Part shown: positions 32,481 to 41,440 of the stretch, one piece after another
Layout of the letters: each line of letters begins with the position of its first letter
Position numbering within the stretch: position 1 is the first letter of the stretch
From: Christensenella timonensis
GTDB lineage: Bacteria; Bacillota; Clostridia; Christensenellales; Christensenellaceae
Assembly (NCBI RefSeq): GCF_900087015.1
Contig: NZ_FLKP01000002.1
Coordinates: 124,001 to 188,000, forward strand
Reading direction: 5' to 3'
DNA length: 64,000 nt
Made by a program: the position numbers and the translations under genes
The notes under the pieces: model-generated
Told to the model about the DNA's origin: nothing
The model's database searches: none
What the model saw: the letters and a program-made list of their open reading frames with translations, nothing else

Positions 32481-34517
32481 TTACGGCTCCACGATATTGA
32501 AGAAGAACTCGTAGGACACCATATGTTCCGTCAGCTTTTGCAGAATATCCCCGTCTCCTTCGACCGTGATATTCTGTTTTTGTTTTGTTTCGTCTTTGGC
32601 GAGGATCGAAAACATCGCCGACCGCGGCAGCGTGAGCGTCGCGTCCGCGTCGTCCGCCCGTGTGCCTTTTTGGTAGAGCAGCACGCCGTTTTTGACCGTC
32701 ACGAGATACGGCTCCCCGTCCGTGATATCAAAGTTGATGGTAAGGTTCAAATCTTGAGCAGCGTTCGCGTCAAGCAATATCCCCATCTGGGCCAGCATCA
32801 TTTCCGGCGTCATGGCCATCTGCAGGTCGGCGCTGCCCGTTGCTTTTTTGGCCAGGTCGTTTGTCGTACCCTCGCGCAGCTCCTTTGCGCCCGAAAGATA
32901 GACGTTGCGCCATGTGCCCGATTCCGCCCGGTAGGCAAGCTGCTCGAGCGCGTCCGCGCACAAATACCGCGCCTGCTCGTTTCCCGGATCGGCAAACACC
33001 AGCACGTTCGTGATTTCCGCCACCCACTGGTATTCGCCGCTTGCAAAATCCTCTTTGGCTTTTTTCAGCACCTCGTTTGTGTCTCCCATGTACTCCACGT
33101 ATTTTTTGGCGCTGTCCGAAGGCGAAAGCGGATTTAAATTCACGGGATTCGCGTCGTACCAGCCCATGTATTTCTGGTAGACCGCTTTCGCGTTATGCGC
33201 CACCGTTCCGTAATACTGCCGCGTATACCAATTCTGTTCCAGCGCCGCCGGCAATTCAATCATGTTTGAAATCTCATCCGAGGTATAGCCCTGGTTGATA
33301 TACAGCAACGTCTGGTCGTTGATGAACTTGTACATGGCTGCCGTATTTTCCATGTATTCGCCGATGATATCGTTGCCCCAGTGCGGCCAGTTGTGCGACT
33401 GGAACACCACCTGCACCTCATCGCCGTAGCGCGCAGCCGCCTCCATGATGTACCCGGCCCAGGCGCTGCCGTCGCGCACCTGTGCCCCCCGCAGCGTATA
33501 CAGGTTGTGCAGCGTACCCGTGCAGTTTTCCGCCAGCCACAGCGCATTTTTCTGCGGGAACCACGTGTTCATTTCCGCCGGAGCCTCGGTGCCCGGGGTC
33601 ATCTGAAATTCCATCTTCACCCCGTCCACTGTGCGCGTCTCGCCCGTTTTGGTGATCTCGTCGTTGGGCACGATATAGGAGACTGTGCCCTTTGATTGCC
33701 CCATGCCGATGCCGATGGAAAGGGAGCCCGCTTCCCCCGGCTCCAGGATGGTGCCGTACTGATAGCCCGCGCGCCTGCCCATGGCGTTGCCCGCGTATAC
33801 ATTCTCGCTCACCGCGTGCTCGTGAAAGCCCTCCGGCACGATGATGGGAATGTTGCGTTCCACAACATCTTCCTCCGACACGATTCCCTTGATCCCGCCG
33901 TAGTGATCCACATGCGGATGGCTCATGACGATGCCGGTAACAGGCCGTTTGCCCAGCGTTTCGTTTACCAAGGCAAGCGCCGCAGCAGAACATTCTGTGC
34001 TCATCAGCGGGTCGAACACGATCCAGCCGGTGTCGCCTTTGATAAACGTGATGTTGGTCATGTCGTACCCGCGCACCTGGTAGACGCCGTCCGTTACCTC
34101 AAACAAGCCGTAGATGTGGTTTAACTGCGCGTTGCGCCACAGGCTGGGGTTCGCCGTGTCCGGCGCGTCTCCCTCGAGGAATGCGTACGCCGTCTGGCTC
34201 CACACGATTTTGCCGTTTTCATCCTTGATTTCCAGTGCGTCCGGCGCGGCAAGAAGCCCTTTCTGCGCACACTCCTTTTCCCGTTCGTCGGAAAAATCGA
34301 GCAGGGCGTAAACCTCTTCGTTTGCGGCAACCGTCTGTTCGGTCGGCTGTTTGGCGGACACGTCCGATACCTTCACGCTTTCCTGTTCCGCCTGCGACGG
34401 CTGCACAGGCGGAACGGACGTTTCATTCGCGATTTCTCCCTGCTGAGGCTGCGCCCCGCAGGCCGTTATGCCGAACAAAAGCAATGCGGTAATCAACACA
34501 AAACAGGTTTTTTTCAT
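32481..34517 (-). CDS. Secreted alkylsulfatase-like metallo-beta-lactamase-fold lipoprotein
   Basis: The 678-residue protein begins MKKTCFVLITALLLFGITAC with a lipobox Cys at 20, so it is lipid-anchored outside the cell. A disordered Gln/Val/Ser linker leads into an SdsA1-type domain: SHPHVDHYGG (the HxHxDH dizinc site, about 196-206), TPGTEAPAEMNTW, ENCTGTLHNLYTLRG and SHNWPHWGND. The C-terminus resembles the SCP2-like domain of alkylsulfatases. These enzymes hydrolyse linear primary alkyl sulfates. ATG 34517 is chosen because it gives the signal peptide; further upstream codons run into the next gene. It is convergent with the DUF2182 cluster and downstream of the giant surface protein. Confidence 0.88.
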   Translation of the reverse strand: MKKTCFVLITALLLFGITACGAQPQQGEIANETSVPPVQPSQAEQESVKVSDVSAKQPTEQTVAANEEVYALLDFSDEREKECAQKGLLAAPDALEIKDENGKIVWSQTAYAFLEGDAPDTANPSLWRNAQLNHIYGLFEVTDGVYQVRGYDMTNITFIKGDTGWIVFDPLMSTECSAAALALVNETLGKRPVTGIVMSHPHVDHYGGIKGIVSEEDVVERNIPIIVPEGFHEHAVSENVYAGNAMGRRAGYQYGTILEPGEAGSLSIGIGMGQSKGTVSYIVPNDEITKTGETRTVDGVKMEFQMTPGTEAPAEMNTWFPQKNALWLAENCTGTLHNLYTLRGAQVRDGSAWAGYIMEAAARYGDEVQVVFQSHNWPHWGNDIIGEYMENTAAMYKFINDQTLLYINQGYTSDEISNMIELPAALEQNWYTRQYYGTVAHNAKAVYQKYMGWYDANPVNLNPLSPSDSAKKYVEYMGDTNEVLKKAKEDFASGEYQWVAEITNVLVFADPGNEQARYLCADALEQLAYRAESGTWRNVYLSGAKELREGTTNDLAKKATGSADLQMAMTPEMMLAQMGILLDANAAQDLNLTINFDITDGEPYLVTVKNGVLLYQKGTRADDADATLTLPRSAMFSILAKDETKQKQNITVEGDGDILQKLTEHMVSYEFFFNIVEP

Positions 34518-34639
34518 ATGGCTTTTTCCACGCTTTCTCTTTTCTTCACTTTCAGTATTGCAAGCACATCCGCACTTGTCAAGACGGCAGGCGGGTTTCA
34601 CAGGCTCGCGCGGCGCTCTTTCCCGTCCGGTAAAGAGTC

Positions 34640-37600
34640 TTACTGTCTTTTCAACAGCTTTCTTCCCAGGAAAACAAGGCATACCGCGGCAGCCGCCGCG
34701 ATTGCGAGCCAAATCCAAACAGGCAGGGTCTCGTCGCCCGTCTTCGCACCACCGCCGGGTGTGGGGGTATGCGTTGATTCCGACGCATTCTCGGCAAGCG
34801 TGAATGTGACCTGCGCCTGTACCGTGTCGTTCGTATCCTTCCATGCGCCGCTTTCATACCGCTCCAGTGCAAAGGTCACAGTGAGGGTATGCGCGCCCAT
34901 CGCCATATCTTTCGTTTCAAACGAGGCGGTGTAGGGCGGCCCGCTCCACGTGCCGGACGGGTTGACCGACCAGCTTTTGGGTACATGCCTTTCGTCGCCC
35001 TCGATGGGATGGTCGTTGTCCATACCCGCACCAACCGCCGTGAATTCAAACGTACTGCCGTGGGCGTACGTTTTGCCGTCTTCGATGCCGAGGATTTTGC
35101 TGTCGCCGGGAGCGGGCTTCACCGGCCCGCGTGGGCGCCATTTGGCGTACAATGTAAGGTCCGACTGCACCTCGCTGGCAAAATCATAGGGGATGGTCAG
35201 CGCATCGTCCTCGTACCAGCCGAGGAACATTTTGTCTTGCAGCGCCGGATCGGCAGGTTTTGCCACCGTTTTGCCTTCCTGCACCCGCTGCGCAGGGACG
35301 GCGGTACCGCCGTTCGGCTCAAAGGAGACATTGTAATACATCTCCCGCAGCCCCGCGTACAGCGTAAAGCCGCCGCCTGTGAGGTTTGTGGGAACCGTAT
35401 CGCTCCCAAAATTCCATTGCTGGGTGAGCGCTTTATCCCTGTACCACTTACCGTCGAACGCATAGCCGTAGTGATCGGGCGTAACGCCCGGATCGGCGAT
35501 CTTTTGCCCCTTGACGCCGTAGTTCTGGTAGACCTCCTCATCGTCCAACGGGTCGAGCCAATGGAGCTCCACCTGCCCGGCTGCGGGCGTCCACGCAGCG
35601 TACAGTGTGTGCAGCGACTTCGCCGGATTGAGATGATAGGATTCGCCCGCGGCGTAGTTTTGGCTCACGTCGCTATCGTCCGCCACCACCTCGCCGTTCA
35701 CGGTCTTTGCCTGCCCGCACCAAAGGGAGAAGTCAAACCCCTGGCGGGTTGCGGAGCTCAAGGGGACATCCGTATCCTTAGCTGCGATATACGGGTTGTC
35801 GCCGCTGTATTCGCCGCCGAGCGGCTGGAAATGGAGCATAGCGTTCTTAAATCCGGGCTTGGCGTACAGGGAGAGGGGACCGGTGGTTCCCGCCGCGATC
35901 TGCGTAATTTGGGTCGTATATTCCGCGTCCGTATACCAGCCTTTGAATTCGATCGGCTTGCCCGTGTAATCCACATTATTCAGCATCACAGTATCCTCTA
36001 CGGTATAGGTGTCGGGGTTGCTGCCCTTGCCGTCCGCGAAAGGCGTGTGATAGGTGATGGGGTATTCTATGGCCTCCCACTTTGCGCGCAGGGTCACATC
36101 CGCGTCCACCCAGTCGCCCTTTTTGTCAAGGAGCGGCAGGGAATAGACGGATTTTGTCTTGTCCACATCGGCGCTGGGACTACTGCTCTCAAAATACCAG
36201 CCCATGAAGCGGTAGCCCGCTTTCTCCGGCTCGCGCAGGATAGCGCCGTCCAGCAGCGTGTACTTGTCCGGGTTATCCGGGTGGTTGGTCCCGCCGTCCA
36301 GGTCATACGTAATATCATACTCCGTCGCCGTCCACTTTGCGTACAGCACATACGGCCCGCTGCCGCCTGCCAGCTTTTGCGCGATGCGCATGGGATCGAC
36401 GTACTCAATTTTTTGCTTAAATGCCGCGTCGTCATACCAGCCGTCAAACGTCGCGCCCACCCGCGTGGGATCCGCAAGCGCAGTCGGGGCGGCATTCCTG
36501 CCGATGGCGTTCGGGTTGGCCGCGCTGTTCGTGCCGCCGTTCAGCTCGTAGCGAACGAGATACCCCTCGTCTCTGATCAGGCCCACATGTATGGCGATGG
36601 GAGCCGACACAGCGATGTTCGCTGCGCTGCGGGCACTGCCTGCCGCTTCGGTGAGCTGTGCAGGTCCAACCGCTGCGGTTGGCGTTGGGACGGTAGAAGT
36701 AGTCTCTGTTGGTTGAGGCGACGCCGTTCTCGTTTGGGTGGGCGCAGGAGCCTCCGCCGGTGCTGCCGTAGCCTCCGGTGTTGCGGTTGCCGATGGCTCA
36801 GCCAATGTGGCCGCCGTTGTTGGTTCAGCCGCGTCCTCCGCAGCGGTCAGCGCCAGCGGCTCTATCCCCGGTTCATGAAGGCTGGCAGGGCCTGCGGTGT
36901 TTTCGTCCGCAGGCTCAACTGGCGGGTCAGGCGTCAGCGTCGGCTGCTCCGTCGGCGTCGCAGTTGGCGTGGGTGTTTCATCCGGCGTTTGCGTGGGCGA
37001 AGTGGTAGGCCCAGCCGTCGGCTCGGCGGGCGTATTTTCCGGTGCGCCGCTTATAAAAGAGCTGCCTGTTCCTGTATAGACCGCAACCAGATCGTACCCG
37101 CCGGACTCCGAGGGCGTCCATTCGTGCGTCACAATGCCGTTCGCAGGCGTTAGGCCGCTTGCGATCAACGTTTCCGCACCCCCGTCCTTGCGGCAGAACA
37201 GGGATAAGGTTCCGTCGCTGATGTCTGTTACGTTCTTCTTGGTCACTTCCGCTTTAAGCGTCACCTTCCCGCCGGAGCGCAGGAAGTACGCACCGCCGCG
37301 TTCCCGTGGCAGCTCGGCACCGTCCGCCGACTTCGCCGAAAGGGCCACGGAGAAGCGTGGGTCGGCCCCCACATGCACGGTTGCCACGCGAGAGATCACT
37401 GTTTGTGTCTCGGCGCTGTACTGAAAATGTTTGTCGACACGCGAGGAAACCACGCAGCGGTATTTGGCTCCGTCGTCCCCAGACGATAGCCTTTCGTAGC
37501 AGGTATCTGTGTCTATGCCCAAGTCTACCCATTCGCCAATGTAGCCTTCGCTTACCTCGTATTTTTGCCACCTGTATTCAATCAAATTGCCCCCATCCGA

Positions 37601-40600
37601 TTCTGATGCTTTCACAGTAAGGTTGCAGTCAATAGTCCCCTGGGGGTTCGGTGTTGCATAATAATCCGCCGGCGTTGTGGGATCGACGTGCAGCGTGGCG
37701 GCCTTGGCCGTGGTGGCGGTCAGCGGGCTAGAAAGCCCGCCGTTTTGCCCGTTAAGGGGCAGGGCCTTGAACGCGAAATCGTAGGTCGTGCCCGGCATGA
37801 GGCCGGTGACGGTCATAAAGTTCTGCTTCATGGCTTCTACCTTGCCGACCGTCTGGTAGTCACTGGGCGACGCACCCGTGTTTTTATAAAACACTTCGTA
37901 CTCGCTCGCAAGGCGGGTATCGGAGGCGGTGGGCTCATTCCACGCCAGCACCAGGAACGCCTTGCCGTTAGTTTGCATCCCCGTTTCGTATACGTACGGG
38001 TTTTCCGGCGGTTTGGGCGGAGCGTCCGCTTTGGGCGCTACGATAAAGCCGGTGGTGAGCAGCGCGCCCTGCCCCACGCACGGCCACACGCCCATTGTGG
38101 TCTGGTAGCCGTAATCGCCGTAACCCGTGGGCAGGGGGTTAATGGACGCGCCCGTGCCAATGGAAAAGTTAAAGCCTGCGCGCATATTTATGTTTGCACC
38201 CCGGCTTTCGGCGAATCCACCGGACAACCCTGTTTTTTCGCTGCCGAGAAACTGTACCTGCCCGGTTATCCCAGCCTGTACGGAGTCGGAGACCTGGATG
38301 CCCACCGTTCCGTCCCATTCGATCCCCGCGGCGCCTGGGAAATCGATTTGGCTGTCCGCGCCGCCCGTGGCGATGTTTTTGGGGGAGGAAACCATGTTTT
38401 CCGCGCTGTCATAATGCGCGATATCGGAAAAACCGCGCTGATAGGTACTTGGGTCGCCCACGGTAAAGTCGTAGGCGCTCATATCGAGCTTGTCCGTGCC
38501 CAGGTTGTGCCTTTTGTACGCCTCGTTGTATTGATCCATGGGGATGAGCGAATACGTGGGCGAATAGGGCACGTGGATGTTGTAGCTGTACCAGCCCGCG
38601 GGCACGGTGTCGCCGACATCGTAGACGGTTCCGTTCTCGTTTTTCAGCGTGTCGCTGTTTGCCAGCTCCTTGTATTTTTTAGCGGTCTCCTCCGTCACCC
38701 GGAAAGCTGGGAGCCATACCTTGTACTTATAGGTCACGATGGGCGTGGCATACACCAGCACATGGTTTTCATCCACCGGTACTCTGAAGGTCTGGGTGTT
38801 GCGGTTGGAGAGCCTGTCCCGCAGCTCGCCGCTGGCTGCCAGCGTGCCGTTCAGGTCGGTCGAAAAGCCCGCCAGGGCCTCGCTGCCCAACGCGCCCGCA
38901 CCCGCCATGGCGGTGAGCGAGCCCGTTGAGCCCACCGAATAGTTCATGCTTTCTCCTGCCGGGGGCGGGAGCTCGTAGGTATTGCTGACCGAGAACGTAA
39001 CGTCTCCCACGCCGTTCTCGTAGGGAAGTTCCTTCCAGTAAGGGGCTGCGGGCAGGGCCATGAGCGCGTCCGGCGCGCTCCAGCCATAGCTTTTTTCCAT
39101 ATATTTGTAGTTGGCGCGGTGCTCCGTATCCTCCACCCGCGCAAGGGAAAGGAATGTGCCGTTCCTGCTTGCGGAGCGTGTTTTCAGGTATTGGGTGTTG
39201 GTATCGTGCTGCGTCACGACGTTGTTTTCCATCCACAGCCAGGTGATGCTGCCGTCCACGACAGCGCCGGGCCGGGAATAATTGTCGTTCCACACAAGCG
39301 CGATCTGCTCGCTGCCCGCGTGGTCTGCGGCAAAACGGCCGGAAACCGCGTGACTCACCGTGACCGTCTGGGGATTCATCCTCATCTCAAATGTCCCTGT
39401 CAGTTTTCCGCCCGCAAGCTGCATCTGCTCGCCGTCTGCTTTCTGTGCGTTGTTAGTCGCGGAAAACGACAGCACCGCGCCCTCGAGCAGCAGGTAGTCG
39501 TTATCCGTCTCCTCGCTTAAAGCGGCTGCCGTAAGCGCGACCGGCTCGCTCATGGCATAAGCGCTGTCCGCTGCCATTGCCTTTTTTACGCTGCCCGTGG
39601 GCGTGTATTCCATGGGTTTGGTATAGGCCATGCGGTAGGCATCCGCGTCTTTGTCCCAGGTAAGCAGGTTGACGCAGTACTTCTGGAACGGATGGTCTTT
39701 TAGCTTTTGTTTTTTCGTATCCGTCCATGTATCCGCGTATCCGGCGACCACAAGCTCGCCGGTTCCGTTGCCGTTCACATCCGCCTCCACGGTTGCGGGA
39801 AAGCGCATATAATAATCGCCGTAATCGAGATGGTCGAAGAACAGGCGCTTCATGGCGCTTCCGTCCTGTTCGTAAACGGCGAGCGCGGGAAGCTGGCTGT
39901 GCCCTTTATAAGACTCCGCGTCGCTGCGCGGAAGGCACGCGCTCACCACAAGGTGGTCTCTGGTGCCCCCGTCTGCGCGCGCAAGGCCGGAGGTGCCAAG
40001 GTTTACGATTGGCAGGTTCCAGCCGGAAAAAGCAAAGTTGTATTGCGCCCAATCGTTGTCCGTGTGCAGATCGTTAAGCGGAATGCGGGAGCCCTCTGCG
40101 ATGTCTCCGTTTATCCCGATGTCGTAAACCTGGATATAGGGATTATCAAACCGCGGCACATACACCGCCAGCTCGTCTATCCCGTCGCCGTCGTAATCGC
40201 CCGCGCAGACGGCGTTCAGCCCCTGCGCGGCGCGTACGTCGATTTCGCCGATCCTGGTATTTGAATTTGCCAGCTTTGTATAACTTGTGCTTTGGGGAAC
40301 ATAGCCGTTTCCTTTTTTCACCAGCGTGACCACGCCCAGCCAGCTTGTATTCTTGGCGTTAGCGACGCCCTTCTCCCTGCCCGTCAGCAGTACAGCCTCG
40401 CAGATCACCGGGGGGATGCCGCCCGACCCGTCCGCGTTCGTTCCCATATCGAGGGAAACGGTATTGAGCGTACGGTATTTGGAGTTGTCCACCCGGAGGG
40501 AGGCGTATTCCGCGGGAGCGCTCACGGGCGAAGCGTCAAGGTATCCCGCAGCGCCGCTGCCGCTGATGGTCGCCCCCTGCGCGCTGCGGGCGGGCATGGT

Positions 40601-40960
40601 GTCAAACACGGCATAACTGCCCTGCTGCGCTTTGCTTTTGTTCATATAGCCCACGAAAAGCCGGGACATGGCCGTCCCCTCAAAGCCTTTGAGCGGCTGC
40701 TCATCCGATGTAAACGCCTCCCGGTCGGGCAAAGACGGCAAATACGGGATGCCGAAATCCTTGTACTTCCAATCATCAAGCGCATTTTCGGGCGTTGCGG
40801 TCCCGCTTTGCGCAACGAGCGGCGCATTTGCCGCGTCCTGATTCCCAGACTCCTGCCCGCCGCTTTCCGCCATGGCGGGCAGCGCCGCAGGCAGCAGCGA
40901 TAATGCCATCGCCACCGCGCTTGCCAGCGCAACGATCTTTTTTCCAAAACGTGTTTTCAT
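34640..40960 (-). CDS. Giant surface protein with FG-GAP-like, fibronectin III and InlB-type repeats
   Basis: The 2106-residue product starts MKTRFGKKIVALASAVAMAL with a cleavable signal ending near AMA-ES. Residues about 240-420 have FG-GAP/dockerin-like calcium loops (GDYDGDGIDE, DVNGNGTGE). A fibronectin type III module lies near 980-1090. A T/P/E-rich linker covers about 1305-1450. Six InlB B-type (Flg_new) repeats with the hallmark ...GGT...F.GWY follow (about 1460-1945), then an Ig-like segment. The end reads AKTGDETLPVW plus a membrane segment and GRKLLKRQ, a sorting-signal-like tail without canonical LPxTG. GGGAGG precedes ATG 40960. Probable adhesin or host/polymer-binding protein. 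Confidence 0.85.
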   Translation of the reverse strand: MKTRFGKKIVALASAVAMALSLLPAALPAMAESGGQESGNQDAANAPLVAQSGTATPENALDDWKYKDFGIPYLPSLPDREAFTSDEQPLKGFEGTAMSRLFVGYMNKSKAQQGSYAVFDTMPARSAQGATISGSGAAGYLDASPVSAPAEYASLRVDNSKYRTLNTVSLDMGTNADGSGGIPPVICEAVLLTGREKGVANAKNTSWLGVVTLVKKGNGYVPQSTSYTKLANSNTRIGEIDVRAAQGLNAVCAGDYDGDGIDELAVYVPRFDNPYIQVYDIGINGDIAEGSRIPLNDLHTDNDWAQYNFAFSGWNLPIVNLGTSGLARADGGTRDHLVVSACLPRSDAESYKGHSQLPALAVYEQDGSAMKRLFFDHLDYGDYYMRFPATVEADVNGNGTGELVVAGYADTWTDTKKQKLKDHPFQKYCVNLLTWDKDADAYRMAYTKPMEYTPTGSVKKAMAADSAYAMSEPVALTAAALSEETDNDYLLLEGAVLSFSATNNAQKADGEQMQLAGGKLTGTFEMRMNPQTVTVSHAVSGRFAADHAGSEQIALVWNDNYSRPGAVVDGSITWLWMENNVVTQHDTNTQYLKTRSASRNGTFLSLARVEDTEHRANYKYMEKSYGWSAPDALMALPAAPYWKELPYENGVGDVTFSVSNTYELPPPAGESMNYSVGSTGSLTAMAGAGALGSEALAGFSTDLNGTLAASGELRDRLSNRNTQTFRVPVDENHVLVYATPIVTYKYKVWLPAFRVTEETAKKYKELANSDTLKNENGTVYDVGDTVPAGWYSYNIHVPYSPTYSLIPMDQYNEAYKRHNLGTDKLDMSAYDFTVGDPSTYQRGFSDIAHYDSAENMVSSPKNIATGGADSQIDFPGAAGIEWDGTVGIQVSDSVQAGITGQVQFLGSEKTGLSGGFAESRGANINMRAGFNFSIGTGASINPLPTGYGDYGYQTTMGVWPCVGQGALLTTGFIVAPKADAPPKPPENPYVYETGMQTNGKAFLVLAWNEPTASDTRLASEYEVFYKNTGASPSDYQTVGKVEAMKQNFMTVTGLMPGTTYDFAFKALPLNGQNGGLSSPLTATTAKAATLHVDPTTPADYYATPNPQGTIDCNLTVKASESDGGNLIEYRWQKYEVSEGYIGEWVDLGIDTDTCYERLSSGDDGAKYRCVVSSRVDKHFQYSAETQTVISRVATVHVGADPRFSVALSAKSADGAELPRERGGAYFLRSGGKVTLKAEVTKKNVTDISDGTLSLFCRKDGGAETLIASGLTPANGIVTHEWTPSESGGYDLVAVYTGTGSSFISGAPENTPAEPTAGPTTSPTQTPDETPTPTATPTEQPTLTPDPPVEPADENTAGPASLHEPGIEPLALTAAEDAAEPTTAATLAEPSATATPEATAAPAEAPAPTQTRTASPQPTETTSTVPTPTAAVGPAQLTEAAGSARSAANIAVSAPIAIHVGLIRDEGYLVRYELNGGTNSAANPNAIGRNAAPTALADPTRVGATFDGWYDDAAFKQKIEYVDPMRIAQKLAGGSGPYVLYAKWTATEYDITYDLDGGTNHPDNPDKYTLLDGAILREPEKAGYRFMGWYFESSSPSADVDKTKSVYSLPLLDKKGDWVDADVTLRAKWEAIEYPITYHTPFADGKGSNPDTYTVEDTVMLNNVDYTGKPIEFKGWYTDAEYTTQITQIAAGTTGPLSLYAKPGFKNAMLHFQPLGGEYSGDNPYIAAKDTDVPLSSATRQGFDFSLWCGQAKTVNGEVVADDSDVSQNYAAGESYHLNPAKSLHTLYAAWTPAAGQVELHWLDPLDDEEVYQNYGVKGQKIADPGVTPDHYGYAFDGKWYRDKALTQQWNFGSDTVPTNLTGGGFTLYAGLREMYYNVSFEPNGGTAVPAQRVQEGKTVAKPADPALQDKMFLGWYEDDALTIPYDFASEVQSDLTLYAKWRPRGPVKPAPGDSKILGIEDGKTYAHGSTFEFTAVGAGMDNDHPIEGDERHVPKSWSVNPSGTWSGPPYTASFETKDMAMGAHTLTVTFALERYESGAWKDTNDTVQAQVTFTLAENASESTHTPTPGGGAKTGDETLPVWIWLAIAAAAAVCLVFLGRKLLKRQ

Positions 40961-40989
40961 CCTTTTTCCTCCCATGTTATCGTCGGCTT

Positions 40990-41109
40990 CCCCGCCATGC
41001 GCGGGGCTTGCTTTTATCCTGCTGTAATTTCTTGCAGACGGATATTTCCGGAACCGCCTGCAAGAAACTGCAAAACAGGTATACCGGAAGGGATAGTTCC
41101 TTCCGGTAT
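40990..41109. repeat. Three hairpins upstream of the giant gene
   Basis: CCCCGC/GCGGGG (40990-41006), TTTCTTGCAG/CTGCAAGAAA (41028-41037 with 41058-41067), and ATACCGGAAGG/CCTTCCGGTAT (41081-41091 with 41099-41109). None has a strong U-run. They fill the gap between the truncated surface gene and the giant gene and may be a structured leader or remnant terminators. Confidence 0.5.
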
Positions 41110-41151
41110 GCGGCCTGTTCTTCCCTTTTTGTATGCCTTTGTCCGGCGGAA

Positions 41152-41440
41152 TTATTTTCTTCTGCCCCGGGCGCGCTTTGACCTTGTCACGAGCACGACC
41201 ACCACAATGACCACCACCGCGATGATAACGACGATCAGTATCCAGAAATACGGATGGAAAGCGTCCGCTGCCGCTTCTCCCGTGATTTCGATTACGGTAT
41301 TGGATATTTCATTGGTGAACGCGCCCGTTTCGTCAAGAAGCTGCGCGGTGATCGCTACCTCCGCTCCGGGGGCGATCCCTGTTATAATTGCTTCTTCCGG
41401 CGCACCCTCTTTGGGCGTGACCGTAGCCAGCGCTTCATCG
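41152..41440 (-). pseudogene. C-terminal remnant of a surface protein
   Basis: On the minus strand an open frame without a start codon ends at TAA 41152. It encodes an extracellular beta-rich piece (ALATVTPKEGAPEEAIITGI ...), a membrane segment (ILIVVIIAVVVVIVVVV) and a basic end SKRARGRRK. This is a convincing surface-protein tail, similar in layout to the protein at 57396-58667. Going upstream, the frame meets a stop a few codons past the LuxR junction. Its 5' part is missing, so the gene is a remnant or one side of a deletion. Confidence 0.75.

Noticed and set aside
34518-34844. N-terminal extension of the alkylsulfatase frame
   Set aside because: It overlaps the C-terminal codons of the giant gene and precedes the true signal peptide; no ribosome site.
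36600-37040. Repeats in the T/P-rich linker considered as a CRISPR-like or tandem-repeat array
   Set aside because: They are irregular Thr/Pro codon repeats inside a reading frame, without constant repeat or spacer lengths.
34889-37153. 754-residue open frame antisense to the giant surface gene
   Set aside because: Arg-rich low-complexity translation of the T/P linker and repeats; no start signal or motif.
40997-41440. N-terminal 148 residues of the open frame that leads into the LuxR remnant
   Set aside because: They are the antisense of the surface-protein tail (Thr/Ile-rich reading of a Val-rich helix), not part of a regulator.
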